DNA from: Dyadobacter chenhuakuii
GTDB lineage: Bacteria > Bacteroidota > Bacteroidia > Cytophagales > Spirosomataceae
NCBI RefSeq assembly: GCF_023821985.2
Contig: NZ_CP098805.1
Location: 1,612,001-1,676,000 of the forward strand
Direction: 5' to 3'
Length of the DNA: 64,000 nucleotides
Below, piece by piece: positions 56,039 to 64,000 of this stretch (within the stretch, counting starts at the first letter, position 1; every line of letters starts with the position of its first letter). The notes under the pieces were generated by a model. The model was not told the DNA's origin, did no database searches, and saw nothing but the letters and a program-made list of their open reading frames with translations. A program made the position numbers and the translations under genes.

Positions 56039-56046
56039 TAATTTTG
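56039..56046 (+). promoter_or_regulatory. Possible -7 element of the 50-residue protein gene
   Basis: TAATTTTG matches TAnnTTTG and lies 28 bp before the ATG at 56075. A TTG at 56011 is 25 bp away, longer than the usual spacing, so only the -7 half is convincing. Confidence 0.35.
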
Positions 56047-56074
56047 CGGCTCTTTCACAAAACAATATTTTACA

Positions 56075-56227
56075 ATGGGAGTTACGGAATTAAAACGTAA
56101 GAGTCGCAGAAACAAAGCAGTAGCTAATAACCGCACAGCGAAAATCAAAGATCTTTTACGCAAGCCAGAAGTACGCAACGTTGATGTTGAAGCAATAAAG
56201 GCTCAGTTTGAAGCTAATAAAAAATAA
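56075..56227 (+). CDS. Short basic protein of 50 residues
   Basis: An ATG at 56075 opens a frame that stops at TAA 56225-56227. The product starts 'MGVTELKRKSRRNKAVANN' and ends 'KAQFEANKK', with about 14 Lys/Arg in 50 residues and a predicted helical character. It has no Cys and no signal peptide. A likely -7 element lies just upstream and the flanks contain stops in other frames, so it looks like a real, separately transcribed gene. The charge suggests nucleic-acid or ribosome binding; the family is unknown to me. Confidence 0.7.
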   Translation: MGVTELKRKSRRNKAVANNRTAKIKDLLRKPEVRNVDVEAIKAQFEANKK

Positions 56228-56263
56228 TTTAGCATCTACGAAAAGGAATTCAACTAGTCCCTG

Positions 56264-56638
56264 TCAATCTGTTTTGGTAGGGCTTTTTGCTTTTTTACCC
56301 GGTTTATGCTTGCTGGCAGACTTAATGTTGATTTTCCGAACAAGCTGACGCATGCTGCGCCGGGTTTCCCTGCGGACGTCCAGTAGTATCCGGAACCGGA
56401 GGGCTTCGCCAAACATGATGAGGCCGCCATTGATCAGCGCAAGACTATACAATCCCAAAACAACCCAAACCTGCGTAGGAACTCCTGTCCGGCGCTGGTG
56501 TGCTGCCTCGCTCAGGACGGTCAGGCCAAAACTGAAAATCAACAAGCCGAATGGAGCCAATATCATCCATTTCGTACGCGTTGACATTCGTTTAATTAGC
56601 CTTTTGCCAGGTGGTTTCGGATCGATTGATGGAATCAT
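56264..56638 (-). CDS. Small membrane protein with two helices and basic tail
   Basis: The 124-residue product has two membrane helices (about 24-44 and 56-76) and a cytoplasmic tail rich in Arg/Lys ('RRETRRSMRQLVRKINIKSASKHK' in outline). An internal Met18 could be the true start. It is convergent with the 50-residue gene and divergent from the methyltransferase gene. No family recognised. Confidence 0.6.
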   Translation of the reverse strand: MIPSIDPKPPGKRLIKRMSTRTKWMILAPFGLLIFSFGLTVLSEAAHQRRTGVPTQVWVVLGLYSLALINGGLIMFGEALRFRILLDVRRETRRSMRQLVRKINIKSASKHKPGKKAKSPTKTD

Positions 56639-56696
56639 TTATTACTTTTTTCCTTATTATGATCCTAAAATTATTAATTTTTAGTTAATTGATTTA

Positions 56697-57473
56697 ATGA
56701 AATCCATCATTAGTTTAGTATTAAGGTATATTCCCCGGCCCTATCTGCAACTGGTCGGACATTGGGTTGCCCGTTTTCTCAGCATTTTTTACATTGGTAA
56801 TCAGGTTGAATGTCCTGTTTGCGAAAGCCGTTACCGGAAATTCCTGCCTTACGGCCGCAACACTTCCAGCCGTGAGAACGCACTTTGCCCGAGTTGCCTT
56901 TCCTTAGAGCGACATAGGCTAATGGGTCTATATCTTAAAAGAAAAACCAATTTCTTTACCGCCAACCTCAAAGTCCTGCACGTAGCACCAGAATATTGCT
57001 TCATAGATCGCTTCGAGCAGATGAAAAACCTGGATTATATTACAGCTGACATTGAGTCACCATTGGCAAAGGTGAAGATGGATATTCATTCGATTCCGTT
57101 CCCAGAAAATACATTTGACGTTGCCTTTTGTAATCACGTAATGGAGCACGTGGACGATTATATTCTGGCGATGAGCGAGCTGCACCGTGTTCTAAAACCT
57201 GGCGGCTGGGCATTGATCCAATCGCCACAGGACATGAAGTATGAAGTGACTTATGAAGATGCCACCATTACAGATCCCAAGGAAAGGGAAAAGTACTTTT
57301 TACAAAATGACCATTTGCGGTTATTTGGACGAAATTATGGTCGCGAGTTGGAGAAAGGTGGTTTTACTGTTAAGGAGGACCGATTTGTGATGGATGAGCT
57401 GACCAAAGCGGAGGTTAGCCGGTATGCTTTGCCTGGTGAGGAGATCGTTTATTTTTGCCAGAAGGCGTTGTGA
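56697..57473 (+). CDS. Class I SAM-dependent methyltransferase with N-terminal zinc ribbon
   Basis: The 258-residue protein has two C-x2-C pairs near the N-terminus ('ECPVCESRY', 'LCPSCLSLERH'), likely a zinc ribbon, then a Rossmann methyltransferase of the Methyltransf_11 type ('LKVLHVAPEYCFI', 'MDIHSIPFPENTFDVAFC', 'NHVMEHVDDY', 'ELHRVLKPGGWALIQSP'). Motif I is atypical, with 'HVAPEY' in place of the usual 'xGxGxG'. It lies near a glycosyltransferase; a role in cell-surface sugar or lipid modification is possible but not shown. Confidence 0.85.
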   Translation: MKSIISLVLRYIPRPYLQLVGHWVARFLSIFYIGNQVECPVCESRYRKFLPYGRNTSSRENALCPSCLSLERHRLMGLYLKRKTNFFTANLKVLHVAPEYCFIDRFEQMKNLDYITADIESPLAKVKMDIHSIPFPENTFDVAFCNHVMEHVDDYILAMSELHRVLKPGGWALIQSPQDMKYEVTYEDATITDPKEREKYFLQNDHLRLFGRNYGRELEKGGFTVKEDRFVMDELTKAEVSRYALPGEEIVYFCQKAL

Positions 57474-57493
57474 TGGAGGCTGCCGGGTCGCTA

Positions 57494-57608
57494 GCGGATC
57501 ATGCGTCTGAGCAGATGGCGGATCATGCGACTAGACAGTAGCAGACCATCCTGCTAGACAGCAGCAGACCATCCTGCTAGCCACCAGCAGACCATCCTGC
57601 TAGCCAGC
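57494..57608. repeat. Degenerate 23-24 bp tandem repeats with small hairpins
   Basis: GCAGACCATCCTGCTAG occurs at 57541, 57564 and 57587, a 23-bp period, each forming AGCAG-N6-CTGCT. Two related copies containing GCGGATCATGCG lie before them at 57494 and 57518, 24 bp apart. The region is non-coding and follows the methyltransferase stop. Confidence 0.8.
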
Positions 57609-57614
57609 AAGCGG

Positions 57615-57854
57615 CCTGGGGTTGAAACGCCAGGTTATAATATCTTCACCTTAAAGGGGTTTACCCCTGTTCCATATTTTGGCCAGGGGTTTTAACCCCT
57701 GGTTTCCTGGTTCTTTTGCGAAAAGGCGTTGTAGGCGGCCCTGGGGTTGAAACCCCAGGTTGTGATATCTGGTGATTATGATATAATCACAATCGAAACC
57801 AAGATAATATCGTCAGATATGATAGATACTTTAGCCCGGGGTTTCAACCCCGGG
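57615..57854. repeat. Cluster of five GGGGTT-AACCCC palindromes plus one AT-rich palindrome
   Basis: Palindromes with one shared core lie at 57615-57634 (one mismatch), 57655-57668, 57683-57702 (CCAGGGGTTTTAACCCCTGG), 57740-57759 (CCTGGGGTTGAAACCCCAGG) and 57835-57854 (CCCGGGGTTTCAACCCCGGG). An AT-rich hairpin, GTGATTAT-GAT-ATAATCAC, is at 57772-57790. All are in the gap between two convergent genes. They resemble REP-type intergenic hairpins that are scattered in Bacteroidetes genomes (from memory). They may end transcription from both sides. Confidence 0.85.
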
Positions 57855-57878
57855 ATCCCGGTAATTTGGAAGCCAATG

Positions 57879-58889
57879 TTATGATGGATATTCGATGGTC
57901 GCGCCGGTTTCCCGGTGCGATTTTTTTTCGAAAAGCCGTTTCCATCCTTCTTCCATAAAGCCGATTCCGTAGCCGAAGAGCTGGACAAAAGCGGCTCCTA
58001 TGCCCAGAAATGCAACCTCAGCGCTGCCTGTTTTTCTGAATGCATCTATAAAAAGAAGTGCAATGTATGTGGCTAATCCAATCAGGCCCAAATAGAAGAA
58101 TGGCTTGAAGATCAAAAACCAGAGGGGGATGCTGCAAACTGCCAAGGTAAAAAGCAGCGGGAATGTGTGCACGAGTTTCAGTTCATCCGGGTAAAACCGG
58201 GCAATGTTGATCCTGGCTCTTCCAAAAAATTTCAGTTGTCTGAAAAATGGTATGAATTGCGTGCGGCGCTTGTGGTAAATGAATGCTTCCGGGATCAATG
58301 CAGAGCGAAATCCGAGCCGTAGAGCAGCAATGCTGAACAAAATGTCCTCTCCCATCCGGCTTGTTAAAAATCCTCCTGTTTTTTCCCAAACCTGCCTGGA
58401 AAGGCCCATATTAAAGCTTCTGGGATGGAATGTTCCGCCCATGTTATTTTTCTTTCCCCTGATCCCACCCGTCGTGAAAACGGAGGTCATGGAATAGCTG
58501 ATCGCTTTTTGTATAGGCGTAAAAGAAGGATGATCTGTGTCGGGGCCACCGTACAGATCGACGTAGTGCGTATTTAGCTTTTGCTCGACAACAGCCAGAT
58601 AGTCAGGTTCAACCAGCGCATCTGAATCCAGCAGAATAAAATAGTCTCCCGAAGCACGCTCGAAACCGTGGTTTCTGGCAAAGCCCTGCCCACCGTTTTC
58701 TTTGAAGAAGTATTTAATGTTCAGTTTATCTTCAAAAGATTTTACAACCGCATCCGCCATGATTTTTGAGCCATCTTCCACAATGATCACCTCAAAATGC
58801 TTAATAGTCTGGTGCACAAGACATTCCAGCAATTCCTGCAACTCGTCGGGACGGTTGTAGACAGGGATGATGATGGAGTATTGGCGCAT
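57879..58889 (-). CDS. Family 2 glycosyltransferase
   Basis: The 336-residue protein has the GT-A fold: 'SIIIPVYNRPDELQELLECL', 'VIIVEDGS', 'GGQGFARNHGFERASGDYFILLDSDALVEPDYL' with the DxD-type 'LDSDA', and two or three membrane helices near 240-310. It transfers a sugar from a nucleotide-sugar to an acceptor, probably at the inner face of the membrane. Its stop lies at the edge of the palindrome cluster; a 31-bp repeat lies just upstream of the start. Confidence 0.92.
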   Translation of the reverse strand: MRQYSIIIPVYNRPDELQELLECLVHQTIKHFEVIIVEDGSKIMADAVVKSFEDKLNIKYFFKENGGQGFARNHGFERASGDYFILLDSDALVEPDYLAVVEQKLNTHYVDLYGGPDTDHPSFTPIQKAISYSMTSVFTTGGIRGKKNNMGGTFHPRSFNMGLSRQVWEKTGGFLTSRMGEDILFSIAALRLGFRSALIPEAFIYHKRRTQFIPFFRQLKFFGRARINIARFYPDELKLVHTFPLLFTLAVCSIPLWFLIFKPFFYLGLIGLATYIALLFIDAFRKTGSAEVAFLGIGAAFVQLFGYGIGFMEEGWKRLFEKKSHRETGATIEYPS

Positions 58890-58900
58890 TAATTAATTTT

Positions 58901-58978
58901 GAATGAATGAATGAGCGGTCGCCGCTGCGATGAATGAGTGAATGAGCAGTCGCGGATGCGATGAATGAATGGTCGCCG
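58901..58978. repeat. Two and a half tandem copies of a 31-bp repeat
   Basis: Units at 58901-58931 and 58932-58962, and a partial third at 58963-58978. Each reads GAATGARTGAATGAGCRGTC, then GCSGMTGCGAT. They lie between the GT2 start and the hemL stop. Related sequence is found at 9851-9896 in the opposite orientation, so the element is dispersed. Confidence 0.8.
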
Positions 58979-58982
58979 ATTT

Positions 58983-60278
58983 TTATAGATCTAGAATCTC
59001 TTTTAGTGATTCTTCATTAGCCGTTATGATTTTATCTAAGTGTTTGTCTTCCAATGCAGTGGATAGGAACATGCTTTCGAATTGGGATGGGCCCATGTAG
59101 ATGCCCCGGTCTAGCATAGCGTGGAAATATCTGCCAAATAATGGAAGGTCTGACGACTTTGCAGATGGAAAGTCTGTTACGGGCTGATCCGTGAAGAAGA
59201 GCGTATACATGGAGCCGATGTGGTTTAATGTATAGTTTAAACCCAACTTCTGCATGGATGCCTTGAAACCTGTTGATAACTTCTCTCCCGATGCTTCCAG
59301 TTGCGTATAAACTTCCGGATGATCGTTCAGATAATTCAGCATGGTTAGCCCCGCTGCCATCGCAATCGGGTTGCCAGACAGCGTCCCTGCCTGGTAAACC
59401 GGACCGGCTGGCGACACCTTGTTCATAATGTCAGCCCTGCCTCCGTAAGCTCCTACGGGCATTCCTCCACCTATAATTTTTCCTAACGTTGTTAGATCGG
59501 GTGTAATTCCGAATCTTTCCTGTGCTCCGCCCTTTGCCAAACGGAAGCCTGTCATTACTTCGTCCAGGATCAGGACGATTCCTTCCTCATCACATATTGT
59601 ACGCAAACCCTGCAAAAAACCTTCGGCAGGAAGGACGCAGCCCATGTTACCAACCACAGGTTCAAGGATCAATGCTGCAATTGCATTCTTGTTGGCATTT
59701 ACGAGCGTTTGAACTGCTTCAAGATCATTAAATGGTGCTGTTAATGTGTCATTTGCCACACCTTTTGTAACGCCCGGGCTATCCGGTGTGCCGAAAGTGA
59801 CGGCACCGCTGCCCGCAGCTATTAAAAAGCTGTCGCCGTGGCCATGATAGCAGCCTTCAAATTTGATAATCTTATCTCTTCCTGTAAAACCTCTGGCCAC
59901 CCGGATCGCAGACATTGTAGCCTCAGTGCCCGAATTTACCATTCTTACCTTTTCGATCGAAGGCACCATACTTACGATAAGCTCAGCCATCTCCACCTCC
60001 CGGCGCGTTGGCGCACCGAAAGAGAATGAATGCTGAATGGCATCGTAAACTGCCTTTTGTATCAATTCGTTAGCATGTCCCAGGATCATTGGGCCCCAGG
60101 AATTGATTAATTCTATATACTCATTATCATCCTCGTCGTAAACATAAGGCCCCTTGGCTGACTTGATAAAAACGGGCGAACCGCCTACTGCACGAAACGC
60201 GCGGACGGGAGAATTTACGCCACCAGGAATGAAATGTTGTGCTTTTTCAAAAAGATGCTGACTCGTTGCAATGTTCAT
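58983..60278 (-). CDS. hemL: Glutamate-1-semialdehyde 2,1-aminomutase
   Basis: The 431-residue PLP enzyme shows 'FIPGGVNSPVRAF', 'MVNSGTEATMSAIRVARG', 'LILDEVMTGFR' and the Schiff-base Lys in 'TTLGKIIGGGMPVGAYGG'. It makes 5-aminolevulinate for tetrapyrrole synthesis by the C5 route. It follows the TPR/periplasmic-binding gene by 18 bp on the same strand. Confidence 0.96.
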   Translation of the reverse strand: MNIATSQHLFEKAQHFIPGGVNSPVRAFRAVGGSPVFIKSAKGPYVYDEDDNEYIELINSWGPMILGHANELIQKAVYDAIQHSFSFGAPTRREVEMAELIVSMVPSIEKVRMVNSGTEATMSAIRVARGFTGRDKIIKFEGCYHGHGDSFLIAAGSGAVTFGTPDSPGVTKGVANDTLTAPFNDLEAVQTLVNANKNAIAALILEPVVGNMGCVLPAEGFLQGLRTICDEEGIVLILDEVMTGFRLAKGGAQERFGITPDLTTLGKIIGGGMPVGAYGGRADIMNKVSPAGPVYQAGTLSGNPIAMAAGLTMLNYLNDHPEVYTQLEASGEKLSTGFKASMQKLGLNYTLNHIGSMYTLFFTDQPVTDFPSAKSSDLPLFGRYFHAMLDRGIYMGPSQFESMFLSTALEDKHLDKIITANEESLKEILDL

Positions 60279-60296
60279 TGGATACGCTAATTTGGG

Positions 60297-62009
60297 TTAC
60301 CTGTCTACTGGCGTCCATTTGGAGCCGTTATGTTTCAAAACAGGTGTAATCTGGTTCTCGTTTGCTTTTGTAAAATTAAATCCTGACAAAAGATATTCAT
60401 CACCCGCCGGCCGTGCGGATTGCAAGCCGTCCTGAAACCTATCTTTATGCTTGGCAAGCATACGCATAAAAAACAATAGCTGGTCGAATCCCTGGTAAGA
60501 GTAAACGGATGGGAAAGTGTTCGTTTTGTTCCAGTAATTCTTTTGAAACTCACGAATGTTCTCCTTTTCACGGTCTACATAATCCGTATCAATCAGGTAA
60601 AGCCGGGACGCATACCGGTTAAGTCTGGACTGCTGCGCGCTGAAACTTGTAGATGTGCTCAGGACCGGAGTTGTGGTCAGTTTACGTCCGTTCAACACCT
60701 CCATCAACATTGCGCCGGAAGATCCGTCGGTAGAGAAGAGGGCGATGTGAGATGGTTTTGTAGTTTCAAAGGTGGAAAGATTGTTTTCCAGCCACTCGCG
60801 GGACGTTTGGATTTTAAGCATTTCCAGCACTTTCCCTCCCTTACTCTTCCATTCGTTGGCATATGAAAATGCCATTGCAGAGTCCTTTGACGTTCCACCG
60901 TAGTAGATCGCAGCGGACAATCCCATCGCCTGCGTTTTCATCCATTGCGCCGCTTTTTGCATTTGAAAAGCGATAGATGGATGCGCCAGGTAAATATTAG
61001 AGCCGGATTTCAAGAGGTTGCCATCGGTTGAAAGCGGATTAAGCATGATAGCCCTTCCATTGGCAACATAGCTGGAAGTGACATCGAATGTGGCAGGATA
61101 CAACGGCCCGATCACCATATCAGATTGCTGAAAATTCTTATTTTCAACGATCGGCTCGACCGTTTTGGCATCAGCTCCCACGTCATATGCCCAGAGGTTT
61201 ACGCTTATTCCCTCAGCGGCAAGCTGTTCTTTGGCCATTATAAGGCCCTGGTAATAGTCGTAAGCAAACTGGTTCGAACGGCGCCTGCCCGTGCTGAATT
61301 CATCCAAACGAAAAGGAAGGAGCACAGAAACATCATAGTAACCTTTTGTCCACTGCCCTTCGGATTTTGGAATGCTGCGCTTTGGCGCTTCTTCTGCTAC
61401 GGCAACTTTTTCTTTTTTACTAAATTTAAACTGCTTTTGAAGCTGCTCCGCGATCTGGAAGTCAGTTTGTGTTGAGCTTGGGGAAGTCTCTATAAAGTGG
61501 ACCAGGGTCAATGCAATGTCCCGATCATCCGCATATTGCTTTTGCAGTCTTTTCAGTTTAGCTAGATCCGTAATCGAGCCGAAATAATGTTGTTTTAAAG
61601 AAAATACATCCTTAGCCAAAGAAGAATCCTTGATTTTGGCCAAATGTGCCAGTCCTTCATCCGTTTTGCCCTCTTCCAGCGCAATGGCACCAAGCAAATA
61701 TTGCGCATCGGCAATACGGTTCCACCCCGGATAGCGGCTTTGCAATTGCAGTAACATTTGCTTGCTCTCCCTGAAACGCTTCAATTGGTAAGCGGAAAGT
61801 GCATAATAGTAATGTGCGTAAGCTGAGAAGGTGGTTTTTGAATTGACACTTGTCAATGGCGAAAGTTTCTCCATTGCTGCGGCATAACGTCCTTGTTTAT
61901 AATCTCCAAGCGCCGCTTTATATCTGCTTTCCGTTTGTGCAATATTCTGGGCAAATGCTGCATCGCTCAAACCGGCAAGTATGAAGATGACTACAATAAT
62001 TGATTTCAT
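60297..62009 (-). CDS. TPR protein with periplasmic-binding-protein-like domain
   Basis: The start at 62009 gives 570 residues with a signal peptide ('VIFILAGLSDAAFAQ'). Residues about 25-200 are TPR-like repeats ('YKQGRYAAAMEKLSPL', 'HYYYALSAYQLKRFRESKQM', 'DAQYLLGAIALEEGKTDEGL'). Residues about 225-560 resemble a type 1 periplasmic binding fold, as in LpoA or branched-chain amino acid receptors ('VSVLLPFRLDEF', 'FAYDYYQGLIMAKEQL', 'DMVIGPLYPATFDVTSSYV'). It may be an envelope factor. The gene lies between yidC and hemL and is probably co-transcribed with both. Confidence 0.8.
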   Translation of the reverse strand: MKSIIVVIFILAGLSDAAFAQNIAQTESRYKAALGDYKQGRYAAAMEKLSPLTSVNSKTTFSAYAHYYYALSAYQLKRFRESKQMLLQLQSRYPGWNRIADAQYLLGAIALEEGKTDEGLAHLAKIKDSSLAKDVFSLKQHYFGSITDLAKLKRLQKQYADDRDIALTLVHFIETSPSSTQTDFQIAEQLQKQFKFSKKEKVAVAEEAPKRSIPKSEGQWTKGYYDVSVLLPFRLDEFSTGRRRSNQFAYDYYQGLIMAKEQLAAEGISVNLWAYDVGADAKTVEPIVENKNFQQSDMVIGPLYPATFDVTSSYVANGRAIMLNPLSTDGNLLKSGSNIYLAHPSIAFQMQKAAQWMKTQAMGLSAAIYYGGTSKDSAMAFSYANEWKSKGGKVLEMLKIQTSREWLENNLSTFETTKPSHIALFSTDGSSGAMLMEVLNGRKLTTTPVLSTSTSFSAQQSRLNRYASRLYLIDTDYVDREKENIREFQKNYWNKTNTFPSVYSYQGFDQLLFFMRMLAKHKDRFQDGLQSARPAGDEYLLSGFNFTKANENQITPVLKHNGSKWTPVDR

Positions 62010-62130
62010 CGTAACAGTGGGTGAAAATTGAGTAACGGCGGACAAATTACAAAATCCGGTCTAAGAGAAAAAAACGGGCAATATTTCCGGTTGGAAACAT
62101 TGCCCTATACATTACGATATATTAAATCTT

Positions 62131-63957
62131 TTATTTCTTTTTCGAACGCTTTTCAAGCTCAGCCTGCTTCTTTTTGGCCTCTTCTGCGGCTTGAAGCGAC
62201 TTTTCCAGATATTTCTGGAACTTCGTCTGCTTCTTCTCGCCATTCGCGTTTTTCTTTCTGTTTTCTTCCAGAATGTTCCGGATCTTGTCTTCATTCACAA
62301 AACGCTTGATCAAAAGCTGCTGCGCGATCGTCACCACGTTTGATACAAAATAATAGAATGTCAAACCGGCCGGAAACGAGTTAAGAACAAACATGAACAT
62401 CAACGGCATAATGTAACCCAACACTTTCATGTTTACCGGGCCAGGCTGCGTTGGCGTGATCTGATTGTTATAATAAGCATAACCAATGCTGGACGCCGTC
62501 ATCAACACGGTGAACAAGCTGATGTGGTTTCCTACACCAAAAGGAATGGTAAAGGGCAGCTTGATAAACGAATCATAAGTAGAAAGGTCGCTCGCCCACA
62601 GGAAGGGTTGCTGCCGCAGCTCAATCAGGTTGGGGAACAGGAAGAACAGCGAAAACAGGATTGGCATGGTCGCCAGCACGGGGATACAGCCGCTCAGCGG
62701 GCTTACGCCTACTTCCTGATAAAGCTTCATCTGATCTTGCTGTTGCTTTGCCATATCATCCGGGTTCTGGCTGCGTATCTGTTCCAGCTCGGGTGCCAGC
62801 AGACGCATCTTGGCCATGCTGATATATGACTTGTAAGTCAGCGGTGTAAGGATTGTTTTTACAAAAATTACCAGCAGTATGATTAAAAGACCATAATTGC
62901 TCACAAATTTTTCCAAAAAGTTGAAAAGCGGAACAAGGAAAAACTTGTTGATAGGCTTTAAAAACGCATATCCCAGATAAACATTCTGGTCGAAATTCTC
63001 GGCTTTAACCTTATCGACCAGGTGATAATCGTTTGGTCCAAGGAAGAACTGATAATTGGCCTCCCCTTTCTGTATGGCAGACATCGGAATTCCGGCCGAA
63101 ACATGCATTGTCTTTACGATGTTAGAATCCGCAGGGTTCACGTCAGCCCTTACAGCTACATTACCAAACGGATGCTTATCCGCGATCAGACCGGCAAGGA
63201 AGTATTTATGTTTGATTGTAAACCACTTGACAGGTTCGGCCGTTTTATCCTCTTCTGTTGCTGTCGGGCTCGTCGCAAGGCTTTGCAGATCATCGGTATA
63301 ATAGTTGATCGTGACCACCTCACGGTTTTTGTGCATATCATTTTCCAATTGCAGCAGATCATTGTTCCAGTCCAGCTGAACCAGTTTGTCACTTGATCCG
63401 GTAGCATTTGATTTGATGCCGTAATCGATCACATAACCGCTTCCATGCACAACATACGTTTGTTCAACAAACTGATTGCCTTTCAACGGAGCGCGGTAAG
63501 TTACTATTACTGAGTCTTTTTCCCCTACTTTCTGATTTTGCGCCTCAGTAGTGAAGAACAGGTCCGTCAAGCGCACGTCACCTGTTGTGGTCGGGAAGTT
63601 GATCCGGAAACTGTTATGATTTTCCGCAATCAGGTAAAGCGGCTTCTGATCGTAGGTTTTGTATTTTTTCAACATTACCTCTTTCATGACCCCTCCTTTG
63701 TTAGAGAAAACAACACGCGTGTCGTTCGTCTCGATAACCAGGTCTTTCGGAGCGACTTGCGCTACCGCATTTGAATCAGTGGATTGAGCAGATAAGTTGG
63801 TTGAATCCGAGACTGTTGGTGATTGAACAGAGGGTTTTGTAGTAACTTGTTTTACTTGCTCCACAGGTGCAGGTTCCACAGGTTTTGGAACCAGTATCTG
63901 GTAGCCAATCAGCATTAGCATGATTAATACTAAGCCGATGATAAAATTTTTATCCAT
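62131..63957 (-). CDS. yidC: Membrane protein insertase YidC
   Basis: The 608-residue protein has an N-terminal helix ('FIIGLVLIMLMLIGYQIL'), a large periplasmic domain of about 330 residues, and a C-terminal five-helix insertase core ('VKTILTPLTYKSYISMAKMRLLAPEL', 'PLSGCIPVLATMPILFSLFFLFP'). The C-terminus is a charged Lys/Glu-rich tail. It inserts and folds proteins in the cytoplasmic membrane with or without Sec. The 43 bp before its start in this window are too short to place its promoter. Confidence 0.96.
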   Translation of the reverse strand: MDKNFIIGLVLIMLMLIGYQILVPKPVEPAPVEQVKQVTTKPSVQSPTVSDSTNLSAQSTDSNAVAQVAPKDLVIETNDTRVVFSNKGGVMKEVMLKKYKTYDQKPLYLIAENHNSFRINFPTTTGDVRLTDLFFTTEAQNQKVGEKDSVIVTYRAPLKGNQFVEQTYVVHGSGYVIDYGIKSNATGSSDKLVQLDWNNDLLQLENDMHKNREVVTINYYTDDLQSLATSPTATEEDKTAEPVKWFTIKHKYFLAGLIADKHPFGNVAVRADVNPADSNIVKTMHVSAGIPMSAIQKGEANYQFFLGPNDYHLVDKVKAENFDQNVYLGYAFLKPINKFFLVPLFNFLEKFVSNYGLLIILLVIFVKTILTPLTYKSYISMAKMRLLAPELEQIRSQNPDDMAKQQQDQMKLYQEVGVSPLSGCIPVLATMPILFSLFFLFPNLIELRQQPFLWASDLSTYDSFIKLPFTIPFGVGNHISLFTVLMTASSIGYAYYNNQITPTQPGPVNMKVLGYIMPLMFMFVLNSFPAGLTFYYFVSNVVTIAQQLLIKRFVNEDKIRNILEENRKKNANGEKKQTKFQKYLEKSLQAAEEAKKKQAELEKRSKKK

Positions 63958-64000
63958 TATTTACTTGAAATGATTGAAATAGTAAACCCGCGAGGGGACG

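Noticed and set aside
55928..56074. T-box or histidine leader peptide before hisS
   Set aside because: No run of His codons and no T-box-like pairing was seen, and T-boxes are not expected in this phylum.
63961..64000. Tail of an upstream gene such as pyrG on the minus strand
   Set aside because: Only about 12 residues are in view and they do not resemble a CTP synthase C-terminus, so nothing can be supported.

Overview
The window comes from a Bacteroidetes chromosome, most likely Cytophagales of the Dyadobacter/Spirosomaceae type. This rests on the gene families and on overall impression, not on a database match. Pointers are a FecI/FecR/SusC/SusD locus with an STN-bearing SusC, CheB and CheR linked to large hybrid kinases without chemoreceptors, a Bacteroidetes-type YidC with a periplasmic domain, DUF4097 pairs behind an ECF sigma/anti-sigma operon, -33/-7 promoters of the form TTTG-N20-TAnnTTTG, and moderate GC. 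No rRNA, tRNA, CRISPR array, insertion sequence or prophage was seen.

Layout. 0-4.3 kb: the tail of an unknown gene, then two secreted proteins (a DUF1080-like/PA14 protein and a beta-propeller with a C-terminal azurin-type copper domain), closed by a strong terminator. 4.4-13.9 kb: an ECF sigma factor, FecR anti-sigma factor, SusC, SusD, an exported RraA-like protein and a Tat-exported enolase-superfamily enzyme; this looks like a regulated uptake and processing locus for an oxidised sugar or sugar acid. 14.0-23.0 kb: two convergent operons. One holds a CPA2 antiporter and an NTT-like transporter fused to HEAT repeats and a cyclic-nucleotide-binding domain. The other holds a histidine kinase, a response regulator, a response-regulator adenylate cyclase and an HD hydrolase. 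Together they suggest a phosphorelay-to-cAMP-to-transport circuit. 23.1-29.8 kb: SDR, AraC regulator, GH95 fucosidase, a 14-copy tandem repeat array, a membrane protein and a Crp regulator. 30-36.3 kb: an FtsX-type ABC permease, an ECF sigma/zinc-finger anti-sigma/DUF4097 operon and a MarR gene with repeated operators.

36.5-46.2 kb: a ClC channel, a lipoprotein, and a four-gene signalling operon (CHASE3-GAF hybrid kinase, CheR, CheB, second hybrid kinase). 46.3-50.2 kb: an AddA/RecB-like helicase whose nuclease domain looks inactivated, and a small barrel-like protein. 50.2-55.9 kb: hisS-hisG-hisD-hisC, interrupted between hisD and hisC by a complete Xre/RES toxin-antitoxin pair. 56-64 kb: a 50-residue basic protein, a small membrane protein, a methyltransferase, a dense cluster of palindromic repeats, a GT2 glycosyltransferase, hemL, a TPR/periplasmic-binding-fold protein and yidC.

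The most unusual material is the cAMP/transporter cluster, the 53-56 bp repeat array at 27.7-28.4 kb, the palindrome nest at 57.5-57.9 kb (both arrays lie between convergent genes), and the toxin-antitoxin pair inside the histidine operon.
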